A stretch of 64,000 nt of DNA from Alphaproteobacteria bacterium (GTDB lineage Bacteria > Pseudomonadota > Alphaproteobacteria > SMXS01). The stretch is taken from contig JANQQJ010000032.1 of assembly GCA_028284945.1 (NCBI GenBank), positions 1-64,000 of the forward strand, in the 5' to 3' direction. The notes under the pieces were generated by a model that saw only the letters and a program-made list of their open reading frames with translations, made no database searches and was not told the DNA's origin. The translations under genes and the position numbers were made by a program. Shown piece by piece: positions 24,578-34,159 of the stretch. How positions within the stretch are numbered: position 1 is the first letter of the stretch; the number at the start of each line of letters is the position of its first letter.

Positions 24578-25188
24578 GGAGTGCTACCCCTTGATGCGGT
24601 TTTCTCCGCAATGGCCGTGATCAATGCGTCATACCCCTGATCACGCAAGACAGCAGCGAATTCTGACCGCCGCAATGCGACTTCGCTGATTGTCCCATCG
24701 AGAAAAAGGTCAATGATGCCCCATCGACCGTTGATCTCCTGCATCACGTAGTTGATGGCGACGGGTTGCGTGCCGGGGACGCGGACCTCGGTCAGCAACA
24801 GCAGGCTGCCGCGGGGGCCGGGCCGTTCGCCAACAATATGGAATGTCTGGCCGACATCAGCATCGAACCGGTCCGCGTAAGAGGCGCACAGATAATCACG
24901 GTAATACGCGGCATAGGCGTCGCGCTGATCCTGCGACCAGGTATTCCAGGCCCGGGCACCAACCGCGCGGGCACTTTGCCTTTTGATCGCCATCGCCTGT
25001 TCCAGAACGGGGCACAGCAGGTTGGTGCGTCCTTGGAAATCCAGCCCACTGCTTGCTTTCAGCACGCTCGAGATGCCGTTATGAAAGCGCTCCAGAGTGG
25101 CATGTGCGTCGGCCTTGCTGTCGTCGGCAGCATAGGCAGCGGGAGGCATCAATGTAAGCGCGAAGGCGACGATGAATCGTCTGAGCAT
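24574..25188 (-). CDS. hpnM: MlaC/Ttg2D-like periplasmic protein, likely HpnM
   Basis: A 204-residue exported protein: a signal peptide (MLRRFIVAFALTLMPPAAYA) and an MlaC-type lipid-binding domain. The latter includes FHNGISSVLKASSGLDFQGRTNLLCPVLEQAM and QEINGRWGIIDLFLDGTISEVALRRSEF. It is divergent from an HpnN-like transporter gene, with 75 bases between starts. That partner defines it as HpnM-like, a periplasmic shuttle for hopanoids between inner and outer membranes. In many genomes the two genes are in one operon. The divergent arrangement here is less usual. Confidence 0.85.
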   Translation of the reverse strand: MLRRFIVAFALTLMPPAAYAADDSKADAHATLERFHNGISSVLKASSGLDFQGRTNLLCPVLEQAMAIKRQSARAVGARAWNTWSQDQRDAYAAYYRDYLCASYADRFDADVGQTFHIVGERPGPRGSLLLLTEVRVPGTQPVAINYVMQEINGRWGIIDLFLDGTISEVALRRSEFAAVLRDQGYDALITAIAEKTASRGSTP

Positions 25189-25263
25189 AGTCAGGGGCCA
25201 GATCGGTGAAAAAGGGCAGGTCAGCGGTAGTATATAGGTCCTGCATCACCCTATAACAAAGCC

Positions 25264-27870
25264 ATGAAAACGCTTCTACAGAACGGGTTACGGGCCTGGA
25301 TGGGTTTTGTGGCGCGCCGGGCCTGGCTGGTTCTGGGCCTGGTGGTGCTCAGTCTGGGCGCGTCAGGCTGGTATACGGTCAGCAATCTAGGCATCAACAC
25401 CAGCACAGCCAATATGGTGCCCGCTGACGCACCGTTCCGCCTTGCTGAAGAGGCCTATTGGGACGTGTTTCCCCAGAATGACGATAACGTTGTTTTTGTC
25501 ATTGAAGACAAAGACGCGTTTGAAGCTGACCGAACGGCGGCTCTGGTCGCTGATGCACTGCAACGCAATACCTCTCTGTTTACCGACGTCTATGCCCCGG
25601 GCATCGGCCCGTTTTTTGACCGCAACGGTCTGCTCTATCTGGAGCCCGATGCGCTGGCCGAGACGTTGGATCGCCTGGCACAGGCGCAGGCTGGCCTGGC
25701 GGTGATCGCCGGAGATCCCAGTCTGCGAGGTCTGTTCGAAGCGCTGTCGCTTGCGTTGGAGGCCGCTGAGGGTGGGGAGCCTTTGCCGCCTGCGTTTCAG
25801 GCCATCATGCAACGGCTCGCCGATGCGACACGGGTCGTCAATGAGGGCGGCACACCAACTGGCCGTTTGATCCCCGGCGTGCTTGATAACGATGGCAGCA
25901 GCATACGAGTCATTCAGGCCAAACTACGGCTTGATGTCAGTCAGGCGATTTCGTCGGCTGACGGGATCGAATGGTTCCGCGCGATGGTCAATGAGCGCCG
26001 GGCCGCCGGAGACATCGCGGCGACCACCACGGTGCGCATGACCGGCGAAGTCGTCATGGGGTATGAGGAGCTTCAGTCCGTCGCCCAGGGCATGGCACTC
26101 GCGGGTCTGGTCTCGTTGACCCTTCTTGTCTTGATCCTGGGTTGGGGCATGCGGTCGGTGCGATTGATCGCCGCGTCCTATCTGACGCTCTTTATCGGGC
26201 TGATCTGGATGGGTGCGTTTGCAACCGCCACGATTGGCGAACTTAATATGCTGTCTGTGTCCGTAACGGTGCTTTTCATCGGGCTGGGCATCGATCATGC
26301 CATCCACTTCTGTATGCGCTACGCCGAAGCGCTGGCCAATAGTGGTGACAAGGTTCTGGCACTGCAGGAAGCGGGTGGGGATATCGGTCCAGCGCTCATG
26401 CTGTGTGCACTAAGCTCGGCAATTGGTTTCTTATCCTTTATTCCGACCGATTATCGTGGGTTTGCCGACTTGGGCGTTATCGCCGCGGGCGGCATGCTGA
26501 TGGCGCTGATCGCCAGCCTGGTGGCATTGCCGGCCATTCTGGCCGTATTCGGCGCACCGGGCCGTAAGGTCTGGCGCGGTCCGGTGCGGCACCTGAACCC
26601 GGGAACACGATCAAAAGCGGCCATCGCAATTATTGTTCTTGGGGTTCTGGCCTTGCCATTGGCCTCTGGCGCGCGGTTCGATTCCAGCACCATTGCCCTT
26701 AAGGATCCTGAATCCGAAGGCGTTCAGACACTGAATGACCTTACAGAGGACGGCGGAAATTCAGGCTTTACCGCCAATGTCATTGTCGAGGGGCGGCAGG
26801 AAGCCGAAGCGTTGGCCGCAAAATTGGAGGCGTTGCCCGAGGTGGACTGGGTCATGACCCCGGCGGACTTCGTACCCGCCGATCAGGACCTCAAGCTGGA
26901 TATGATTGACGAGGCGTCGCTGTTCCTTTGGCCAGTTCTGAACCCGGAAAAGGTCGCGCCGCCCAGGGACCAGGACTTGATTGCGGCTGCAGAAAATTTC
27001 GTGACGCGTGCTCAAGAGAACAGGGGGCTTGACGGCAATACGGCAGAGACCGTCGAAACCCTGGCTGATGAGGTGCGGCGGTTGCTGGAATCAGGCGCAG
27101 CCGTTGACCGACTAAAAACCCTTCAGAACGCAGCCATTCCGGGCGTTCAGGCCCAAGTCGGGCGGCTGCAGGACGCGATGAGCGCCGGGCCTGTCGACTT
27201 TGCCGGCCTGCCGCCCAATCTTCTCTCGCGCGATATCGGGCAGGGTAACGCATGGTCGCTCACCATCTTTCCGACTGGCGATATGAGTAATCATCAGGAG
27301 ATGCGCGCATTTTCAGACGCGTTGACGGCGGCGGTGCCCGGCGTTTCCGGTCGGCCGATTTCCGAGGTGGCGACAGGCGAGATTGTCGTCAACTCGTTCA
27401 TCACGGCGTCGGGCCTTGCCCTCACATTGATCACCATATTGCTGTTGGTGGTGTTACGCCGGATCACAGATGTTCTCTTCGTGCTGATCCCGCTTGCCCT
27501 TGCGTTCAGTCTCACCGTCGGTGTTACGGTTCTGACGGGTATGGCATTCAATTTTGCCAACGTGATCGTCCTGCCCTTACTGTTGGGATTTGGGGTCGAT
27601 AGCGGCATTCACATGGTGTTGCGGCGGCGTGATCACACCGCGGTTGATGCCATGATGGGGTCGAGCACGCCGCGCGCCATCGTACTCAGTGCTTTGACAA
27701 CCATCGCATCTTTCGTCAGCCTGTCCCTGTCACCGCATTGGGGGACGGCCAGCCTCGGCATCTTGCTCACGCTGGCGATGTCGCTGATCGTGTTATCGAC
27801 AGTGATTGTCTTGCCGGCCTTGCTCAGGTGGCGCGACGGGAGATCAACGGCCTTGGGGGATTCGGCTTGA
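25264..27870 (+). CDS. hpnN: RND/MMPL-family hopanoid transporter HpnN
   Basis: An 868-residue inner-membrane transporter. A first transmembrane helix (AWLVLGLVVLSLGASGWYTV) is followed by a large periplasmic part with NMVPADAPFRLAEEAYWDVFPQNDD near residues 55-80. Five more membrane helices with a GLGIDHAIHF core lie near 340. A second such half ends in LLLGFGVDSGIHMVLRRR near 780. These GxGxDxxIH motifs hold the proton-relay aspartates of MMPL proteins. HpnN moves hopanoids to the outer membrane in hopanoid makers. The length is in the expected range. The next gene starts within its stop codon. Confidence 0.9.
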   Translation: MKTLLQNGLRAWMGFVARRAWLVLGLVVLSLGASGWYTVSNLGINTSTANMVPADAPFRLAEEAYWDVFPQNDDNVVFVIEDKDAFEADRTAALVADALQRNTSLFTDVYAPGIGPFFDRNGLLYLEPDALAETLDRLAQAQAGLAVIAGDPSLRGLFEALSLALEAAEGGEPLPPAFQAIMQRLADATRVVNEGGTPTGRLIPGVLDNDGSSIRVIQAKLRLDVSQAISSADGIEWFRAMVNERRAAGDIAATTTVRMTGEVVMGYEELQSVAQGMALAGLVSLTLLVLILGWGMRSVRLIAASYLTLFIGLIWMGAFATATIGELNMLSVSVTVLFIGLGIDHAIHFCMRYAEALANSGDKVLALQEAGGDIGPALMLCALSSAIGFLSFIPTDYRGFADLGVIAAGGMLMALIASLVALPAILAVFGAPGRKVWRGPVRHLNPGTRSKAAIAIIVLGVLALPLASGARFDSSTIALKDPESEGVQTLNDLTEDGGNSGFTANVIVEGRQEAEALAAKLEALPEVDWVMTPADFVPADQDLKLDMIDEASLFLWPVLNPEKVAPPRDQDLIAAAENFVTRAQENRGLDGNTAETVETLADEVRRLLESGAAVDRLKTLQNAAIPGVQAQVGRLQDAMSAGPVDFAGLPPNLLSRDIGQGNAWSLTIFPTGDMSNHQEMRAFSDALTAAVPGVSGRPISEVATGEIVVNSFITASGLALTLITILLLVVLRRITDVLFVLIPLALAFSLTVGVTVLTGMAFNFANVIVLPLLLGFGVDSGIHMVLRRRDHTAVDAMMGSSTPRAIVLSALTTIASFVSLSLSPHWGTASLGILLTLAMSLIVLSTVIVLPALLRWRDGRSTALGDSA

Positions 27871-28451
27871 ACCTTGCTTTGTGGAAGAAACTGCTGGTTG
27901 TCGTGCCGGCGCTGATCATTGTTCATCTGACGGCGACCGGCATGTTGCCGCTGATGGAAGGGTTCCGCGAGTATTGGGAACTTGGTCCTGGGCAGGACGT
28001 TCACCTGGGTGCGGCTTTCCCGATCGGCTATGCCGCCGCCGTCCCATTCGCTTTGCTGCTGAGGGGTAAAAACCTTCGTGCGGCGCTCTCGCTGTCGGTT
28101 TTGGCCACGATTATTGCTGCAGCGATTTTCGCGATCTATGTGGCCGGTTATGGGCTCGCCATGGTCTGTATTGTCGCTCTGGGCGCCGCAGCCGGCATTG
28201 GAACAGTAGCGTCAGCGCGGCTGCTGGGCCTGGCCGCGGCACCGCTACAAGCCCTGGTCATGGCGTTGCTGATCGTTGTCGCGTGGTACATATCGGTGCC
28301 GTTTTTCGATTTCTTCAAACAGGGCTTGCCGATTGGGGGCGCGGCAGGTTGGGCCGGTCCATATATGGTTCAAGCCGTTTTGGCATTGGTCTGGTTCCCG
28401 CTGGTTCTTTTCACCATTCCCAGCAGACCACCGGGGCGCTTCCGGCAATAG
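27867..28451 (+). CDS. Small integral membrane protein coupled to hpnN
   Basis: A 194-residue protein of five or six hydrophobic segments that I cannot assign to a family. The likely start is TTG at 27867, placed after GGGGGA by six bases and overlapping the hpnN stop (TTGA). An earlier in-frame start would lie inside hpnN. Visible segments include LLVVVPALIIVHLTATG, FPIGYAAAVPFALLL, AALSLSVLATIIAAAIF and ALVMALLIVVAWYISVPFF. Coupling to HpnN suggests an envelope or hopanoid-related role, but nothing else supports a function. Confidence 0.7.
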   Translation: MNLALWKKLLVVVPALIIVHLTATGMLPLMEGFREYWELGPGQDVHLGAAFPIGYAAAVPFALLLRGKNLRAALSLSVLATIIAAAIFAIYVAGYGLAMVCIVALGAAAGIGTVASARLLGLAAAPLQALVMALLIVVAWYISVPFFDFFKQGLPIGGAAGWAGPYMVQAVLALVWFPLVLFTIPSRPPGRFRQ

Positions 28452-28457
28452 GGGACC

Positions 28458-29231
28458 TCAGTCGGCGAATTGCTCGGCGATAATGCGGTCAGCCAGATTG
28501 TGGCCGGCGTCGAACAACAGCCGCAGCGAGATGTCCCGAACCTCCTCGATTTCAACCTGCGCTACATCGCGCACTTCGAAGTTGTCGGCTGTCGCGCTGA
28601 CTGGCCTGTCAGCGGGGTAAAGAACCTCGAAGGTGATTTTCGCGTCATGGGGCAACAGCGCCCCGCGCCAGCGCCGGGGACGAAAGGCGCTGATCGGCGT
28701 TAAGCACAGCATATCGGCATTGATCGGAATGATGGGACCGTGGACAGAGAGGTTATAGGCGCTGCTGCCGGCCGGTGTTGCGACCAGCGCGCCATCGCAA
28801 ATCAGCTCGTCCAGGCGGACTTTACCATCGATCAGCACCCGGATTTTTGCCGCCTGATAGGTCTGGCGCAGCAGCGAGACCTCGTTGATGGCGAGGGCTT
28901 TTTCGACCGTGCCGTCAACGGTTGTCGCCGTCATGTGCAGTGGATGTAGTTCGACCTCTTCAGCCTGCTCTATACGGGCAACCAGATCGTTCTCATGAAA
29001 TTCATTCATCAGAAAGCCAAGCGACCCGGCGTTCATGCCATAGACAGGTAGCTGTCTGTCGATAATGCCGTGAAGCGTCCGCAGCATAAACCCGTCGCCC
29101 CCCAGGGCGACCACCACATCAGCGTCTTCAATCGGGACATGACTATAGTTTTGCTGCAGCCGTTCCAGGATTTGGGCGGCTTTCTCCAGGCGGGTGCTGG
29201 CGGCGAAAGCGATTTTGGGGTGGGAAGACAA
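28458..29231 (-). CDS. nadK: NAD kinase
   Basis: A 257-residue ATP-NAD kinase that phosphorylates NAD to NADP in the cytosol. The GGDG nucleotide motif is at residues 44-47 ([11 protein letters not shown]). The substrate region [12 protein letters not shown] follows near 68, and [21 protein letters not shown] near 150. The length is typical of alphaproteobacterial NadK. It follows moaA by five bases on the minus strand, so the two are probably cotranscribed. Confidence 0.95.
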   Translation of the reverse strand: MSSHPKIAFAASTRLEKAAQILERLQQNYSHVPIEDADVVVALGGDGFMLRTLHGIIDRQLPVYGMNAGSLGFLMNEFHENDLVARIEQAEEVELHPLHMTATTVDGTVEKALAINEVSLLRQTYQAAKIRVLIDGKVRLDELICDGALVATPAGSSAYNLSVHGPIIPINADMLCLTPISAFRPRRWRGALLPHDAKITFEVLYPADRPVSATADNFEVRDVAQVEIEEVRDISLRLLFDAGHNLADRIIAEQFAD

Positions 29232-29236
29232 GCGCG

Positions 29237-30226
29237 TCAGCCGCCCGTGACGCTCATATGGCGCGAAACGGAGGGGGCTTTGGTCCGCCGGTCGATGACG
29301 AAGTCGTGGCCCTTGGGTTTGCGGCCAATGGCTTCATCAATAGCGGCATTGAGCGCAGAATTATCCTCATCAGCCCGCAACGCCGCGCGCAAATCAGCCG
29401 AGTCATCCTGGCCCAGGCACATATAGAGCATGCCGGTGCAGGTCACCCGGACACGGTTGCAGGATTCGCAGAAATTATGGGTCAGGGGGGTAATGAACCC
29501 TAGGCGCTGGCCGGTTTCCGCCAGATTGACATAGCGGGCCGGGCCGCCGGTGCGGTGGTCGGACTCGATCATCTCGTAGCGTTGGCCAATTTGCGCCTTG
29601 AGCAACGACAGCGGCAAATACCGGTCCACGCGGGCCACATCGACTTCGCCCAGCGGCATGGTTTCGATGAAGGTCAGGTCGAATCCTTCACGGCCCGTCC
29701 ACTCGATCAGGTCGAAGACTTCCTCGTCGTTTACGCCGCGCAGGGCGACCGTGTTGATCTTGATCTGCAGGCCGGCATCTTTTGCGGCCGCAATGCCATC
29801 CAGCACCTGTGGCAGGCGGCCCCAGCGCGTGATGTCGGCGAACTTGCCTTCATCGAGCGTATCGACCGAGACATTGATCCGCTTGACCCCGGCATCGACC
29901 AACTCGTCGGCAAAGCGGCCAAGCTGGCTGCCATTGCTGGTCAGCGTCAGTTCCTCCAGCGCACCCGTATCCAGATGCCGCCCCAGGCTGCGGATCAGGG
30001 TCATCACGTCGCGCCGCACCAGCGGCTCGCCGCCGGTCAGCCGCAGCTTGCGCACGCCCTTTTCGATGAAGGCGGTGCACAGGCGGTCCAATTCTTCCAG
30101 GGTCAGAACTTCGGACTTGGGCAGAAAGGTCATGTCTTCCGCCATGCAATAGACACAGCGGAAGTCGCAACGGTCGGTCACCGACACGCGAAGATATGAA
30201 ATGTGCCGCCCGAACGGGTCGATCAC
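29237..30226 (-). CDS. moaA: GTP 3',8-cyclase (molybdenum cofactor biosynthesis)
   Basis: A 329-residue radical SAM enzyme. The first cluster motif is Cys20, Cys24 and Cys27 (RCDFRCVYC). The second cluster is the C-terminal [13 protein letters not shown], and the GG terminus (MSVTGG) is intact. It makes (8S)-3',8-cyclo-7,8-dihydro-GTP, the first step in molybdopterin synthesis, together with MoaC. MoaC is not in the window. It is followed closely by nadK. Confidence 0.96.
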   Translation of the reverse strand: MIDPFGRHISYLRVSVTDRCDFRCVYCMAEDMTFLPKSEVLTLEELDRLCTAFIEKGVRKLRLTGGEPLVRRDVMTLIRSLGRHLDTGALEELTLTSNGSQLGRFADELVDAGVKRINVSVDTLDEGKFADITRWGRLPQVLDGIAAAKDAGLQIKINTVALRGVNDEEVFDLIEWTGREGFDLTFIETMPLGEVDVARVDRYLPLSLLKAQIGQRYEMIESDHRTGGPARYVNLAETGQRLGFITPLTHNFCESCNRVRVTCTGMLYMCLGQDDSADLRAALRADEDNSALNAAIDEAIGRKPKGHDFVIDRRTKAPSVSRHMSVTGG

Positions 30227-30313
30227 AGACCCTCTCCCAATTCAGTCAAACCCTTAGCAGACCGATATATAGCAGGGGTTTGCCGGTTTTCACGCGTTTT
30301 TGGGCCTAATGGC

Positions 30314-33300
30314 TTAAGCCGCCTGCTTCATGGCGATACCGGCTAGCGTGCTGACAAGGTCCTGCGCGCCTTTGACGCGGGCGTCTGCATCCGACCAGTC
30401 GCGCTTCAGAACCAGCGTATGGTCAGGCCGCAGTTTGGCGGTGCCGGATTGGCGCGCGAGGTACTCCACCAGCCCGGCTGGGTTGCTGAATTGGTCGTTG
30501 TGGAACGAGACAGTGGCGCCGCGCGGTCCGGCATCCAGCTTGGCAATCCCCGCCTGGGCGCATTGCTGTTTGATCGAGACGATCCGCAACAACCCATCGA
30601 CTTCGCCGGGCAGGGGGCCGAACCGGTCGATCATTTCAGCAGCCAGCGACTCCAGGTCATCGGGCTCTGTAAGCCCTGCGATCCGGCGGTATAGGCCCAG
30701 CCGGACGCTCAGGTCCCGCACATAGGTTTCCGGTATCAGGACCGCAGTGCCCAGATTGACTTGTGGTGACCATTCACTATCCAGCACGGGCGCGTCGCCG
30801 GTGCTTTCCGCGCGGGCCCGGATGACGGCTTCCTCGAGCATGTGTTGATAGAGCTCAACCCCGACCTCGCGAATGTGGCCGGACTGTTCTTCACCCAGCA
30901 GATTGCCGGCTCCACGAATATCGAGATCGTGGCTAGCGAGGCTGAATCCGGCGCCCAGTTCATCCAGTGACTGCAATACCTTAAGGCGCTTTTCTGCATT
31001 CTGGGTTAAGGCGCGGCCCGGTGGTGTCGTCATATAGGCATAGGCGCGCAGTTTGGACCGGCCGATGCGGCCACGCAGCTGATAGAGTTGCGCCAGGCCG
31101 AACATGTCTGCCCGGTGCACAATCATTGTATTGGCGCTGGGAATATCCAGGCCTGATTCAATAATCGTGGTCGACAGCAACACGTCATATTTGCCGTCAT
31201 AATAGGCGTTCATCACGTCTTCCAGCTGCCCCGTCGGCATCTGGCCATGGGCGACGGCGACCTTTACCTCGGGGACTTCTTCACGCAGGAATTCCTCAAG
31301 TTCAGGCAGGTCCGCGATGCGCGGGCAGACATAATAGGACTGCCCACCACGATAGTGTTCGCGCAACAGCGCTTCGCGGACGGTCAGCGGATCAAACGGC
31401 ATAACGAATGTGCGCACCGCCAGCCGGTCTATTGGGGGTGTTGCAATCAGGCTCAGGCCGCGCATGCCGCTCATCGCCAGTTGGAGGGTGCGGGGAATCG
31501 GCGTTGCGGTCAGCGTCAGCACGTGAACGTCTTCCCGCAGGTTTTTGAGCCGCTCCTTGTGGCGGACGCCAAAGTGCTGTTCTTCGTCAATGATCAACAG
31601 GCCCAGGTCTTTGAACGACACGGATTTGCCCAGCAGTGCGTGGGTGCCGATCACGATATCGACATGCCCGCTGGCCAGGTCTTCCTTGGTCCGCCGCGCG
31701 TCGCCTGAACTGACGAACCGGGACAATTGCTCAATACGCACCGGCAGGCCGGCGAACCGCTCGCGGAAACTCTTCAAATGCTGACGGACCAGCAGGGTGG
31801 TTGGCGCGATCAATGCGACCTGCTTGCCTTCCATCACGGCGATGAAGGCGCTACGTAAGGCGACTTCGGTTTTCCCGAACCCGACATCGCCGCAAATCAG
31901 CCGGTCCATCGGCCGGCCGTCGACCAGATCGTGGGTCACGTCGTCGATGGCGCGAAGCTGATCGTCGGTTTCTTCATAGGGGAAACGGGCGCAGAATTCT
32001 TCGTAGAGCCCCTGAGCGGGCGAGAGTTTGGGTGCCTGCTTCAGCTCGCGGCTGGCCGCCAGCTTGATCAACTCGTCCGCCATGTCCTTCAGGCGCTTCT
32101 TCAGCTGCGCCTTGCGTTGTTGCCAGCCCTGGCCACCCAGCTTGTCGAGACGGACAATCGCGTCTTCCGAGCCATAACGGGAGAGCACATCGATGTTTTC
32201 GACCGGCACGAACAGCTTGTCGCCGCCGTCATAGATCAGCATCGCGCAGTCATGCGGTGCGCCTGACACATCAATCGTTTCCAGCCCTTCGAATCGTCCT
32301 ATGCCGTGGTCGATATGGACGACAAAGTCGCCTTCGTTGAGCGATGAGGCTTCCGTGATGAAGTTTTCGGCCCGACGCGACCGCTTGGCCTTGCGGATCA
32401 ACCGGTCGCCCAACACGTCCTGTTCGGTGATCACAACCAGATCGTCGGTCGTAAACCCGTGTTCCAGCCGCAGCACGGCCAGCGCAGCCGTATTGCGGGC
32501 GACGTTTTCCAGCTCGGCAAAGCCGTCAATGGGTAGCGTGGCGGTCATCCCATGGTCGGCCATCACCAGCCCCATGCGTTCGCGCGCCCCCTCACTATAA
32601 GTGGCGACCATGATCCGACGGCCATCCCTGACCAGGTCGATCAGGTGTTCGCGCAACGAGTCATAGACATTGACGTCGTCCTGCGCGCGTTCCGGGGCAA
32701 AGTCCCGGCCCTGGCGGGCGCCATAATCGACAACCGTGTCGCTCTCGGGAATCTGATAGGCGTTAAGTGCCCGGGCGTTGCCGCCATCCAGCGCATCTGC
32801 CCATTCTTCCGCTGTCAGATAGAGCTGTTTGGGGGGCAGGGCGTTGTAGCGGGTAGAGTCGTCAGCCTCATTCTGACGTTGGCGCGCTTCATAGTGATCG
32901 TTAATCATCTCCAGCCGGCTGTCGAATGCCTCGCCTGCAAGGTGATCGAGGCTGACAAACGCGCCGGGCACATAGTCGAAGATCGACCCCATGGTTGCAT
33001 GGAACAGCGGTAGCCAGTGTTCCATACCCTGATACTTTCGCGCTTCGCTGACGGCTTCGTATAGCGGGTCTGTGCCCGTGACCCCACCAAACGCCTCGCG
33101 GTAGCCCTGCCGGAAGCGGGTGATCGTCCCGTCGCTCAGACTCAGCTCGCTGACCGGAACAATCTGAAAACCGTCTTCGCGGCCTGTGCTGATCTGGTCG
33201 AGCGGATCGAACCGCCGCACGCCATCGAGCTCGTCGCCAAAAAAGTCCAGCCGGACTGGCTCCTCCGATCCGGCAGGCCACAGGTCGATCAGCCCGCCAC

Positions 33301-33802
33301 GGACGGCAAACTCGCCGGATTCATTCACTGTGCTGGACCGGACATACCCGCTTTCGGCCAGGAATCGCAGCAGCGCATCGGTATCGACCGCGTCTCCCAC
33401 AGATGCCGCAAAGCTGCTCTGCTCGACCGTCTCCGGCGTCGGCAGGCGTTGGATCGCCGCGTTGACGGTGGTTAGAAGAACCCGCCCGGCGTTGGGTTTC
33501 GCTGTCAATGTCGCCAGCGTCTGCATGCGTTGCGCCGTAATTGCCGGATTGGGCGACACCCGATCATAGGGCAGGCAGTCCCAGGCCGGTAGCGCAACAA
33601 CCTCCAGTTCCGGTGCGAAGAAGGCGAGCGCCTCCTGCAAGGTGGCTAGCCGCGCGTCATCGCGGACAATGTGTAGCAAGCCGGACTGATTGTTGTCTGC
33701 TGCCCGTTGCCGGGCCACATCGGCAAGCAGCAGCGCTTCGGCGCCCTCCGGGACCCCGCAGACTGTCAGTCGGCCGTCAGCATTGAGAATCCGGTCGCTC
33801 AA
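30314..33802 (-). CDS. mfd: Transcription-repair coupling factor
   Basis: A 1162-residue DNA translocase that removes RNA polymerase stalled at lesions and recruits UvrA. Visible parts are an N-terminal UvrB-like module (WDCLPYDRVSPNPAITAQR), an RNA-polymerase-interacting domain (DFVVHIDHGIGRFEGLE), a RecG-like helicase core with GDVGFGKTEVALR near residue 642, DEEQHFGVRHKE, and a C-terminal TRCF domain. The start is TTG, supported by GAGGGG five bases upstream and by a TTGA overlap with the sdhE stop. The pairing with sdhE and nearby recG is typical of alphaproteobacteria. Confidence 0.97.
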   Translation of the reverse strand: MSDRILNADGRLTVCGVPEGAEALLLADVARQRAADNNQSGLLHIVRDDARLATLQEALAFFAPELEVVALPAWDCLPYDRVSPNPAITAQRMQTLATLTAKPNAGRVLLTTVNAAIQRLPTPETVEQSSFAASVGDAVDTDALLRFLAESGYVRSSTVNESGEFAVRGGLIDLWPAGSEEPVRLDFFGDELDGVRRFDPLDQISTGREDGFQIVPVSELSLSDGTITRFRQGYREAFGGVTGTDPLYEAVSEARKYQGMEHWLPLFHATMGSIFDYVPGAFVSLDHLAGEAFDSRLEMINDHYEARQRQNEADDSTRYNALPPKQLYLTAEEWADALDGGNARALNAYQIPESDTVVDYGARQGRDFAPERAQDDVNVYDSLREHLIDLVRDGRRIMVATYSEGARERMGLVMADHGMTATLPIDGFAELENVARNTAALAVLRLEHGFTTDDLVVITEQDVLGDRLIRKAKRSRRAENFITEASSLNEGDFVVHIDHGIGRFEGLETIDVSGAPHDCAMLIYDGGDKLFVPVENIDVLSRYGSEDAIVRLDKLGGQGWQQRKAQLKKRLKDMADELIKLAASRELKQAPKLSPAQGLYEEFCARFPYEETDDQLRAIDDVTHDLVDGRPMDRLICGDVGFGKTEVALRSAFIAVMEGKQVALIAPTTLLVRQHLKSFRERFAGLPVRIEQLSRFVSSGDARRTKEDLASGHVDIVIGTHALLGKSVSFKDLGLLIIDEEQHFGVRHKERLKNLREDVHVLTLTATPIPRTLQLAMSGMRGLSLIATPPIDRLAVRTFVMPFDPLTVREALLREHYRGGQSYYVCPRIADLPELEEFLREEVPEVKVAVAHGQMPTGQLEDVMNAYYDGKYDVLLSTTIIESGLDIPSANTMIVHRADMFGLAQLYQLRGRIGRSKLRAYAYMTTPPGRALTQNAEKRLKVLQSLDELGAGFSLASHDLDIRGAGNLLGEEQSGHIREVGVELYQHMLEEAVIRARAESTGDAPVLDSEWSPQVNLGTAVLIPETYVRDLSVRLGLYRRIAGLTEPDDLESLAAEMIDRFGPLPGEVDGLLRIVSIKQQCAQAGIAKLDAGPRGATVSFHNDQFSNPAGLVEYLARQSGTAKLRPDHTLVLKRDWSDADARVKGAQDLVSTLAGIAMKQAA

Positions 33803-34074
33803 CGCAGCCCCTCGACCGTGAAATCGAACGCCTGCAGCTTTTTCATGGTGCCGGTCTGATACTGTTCGGGAACAGGGTCGCGGCCGATGACCCAGCCATA
33901 GACATCCAGGTCCGGTGCGTTGAGCAGATCGGCAAATTCGGCCAGTTCCGCCGGGCCGAAATCAGCAAGATTGGCATCGGCGAACCGGCCCATCATCAGA
34001 TCGATTTCCTTGGTGCCGCGATGCCAGGCGCGAAAGCGCAGCTTCTTGCGGAGTATATCCAGATCCTCTGTCAT
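33799..34074 (-). CDS. sdhE: Succinate dehydrogenase FAD assembly factor SdhE
   Basis: A 91-residue SdhE/SDHAF2 protein. It carries the RGTKE form of the RGxxE motif (RAWHRGTKEIDLMMGRFAD), which is needed for covalent flavinylation of SdhA. It also has the later LNAPDLDVYGWVIGRDPVPEQY. The ATG at 34074 gives the normal length. Longer in-frame readings run into the recG promoter region. It is coupled to mfd by TTGA and divergent from recG. Confidence 0.93.
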   Translation of the reverse strand: MTEDLDILRKKLRFRAWHRGTKEIDLMMGRFADANLADFGPAELAEFADLLNAPDLDVYGWVIGRDPVPEQYQTGTMKKLQAFDFTVEGLR

Positions 34075-34159
34075 CGATCGCCTGCGTTTCAACTCGTTCG
34101 GGCCCCCGATATACTGACTTCGCTTCACCCTGTCATCAGGTCCAAGGCTGCGATCCGCT

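Noticed and set aside
23591-24640. Plus-strand reading frame across the permease start and universal stress protein gene
   Set aside because: It is antisense to two supported genes. Its composition fits a shadow, although its length is notable.
26891-27253. Minus-strand Arg/Pro-rich frame inside hpnN
   Set aside because: It is an antisense shadow with no family features.
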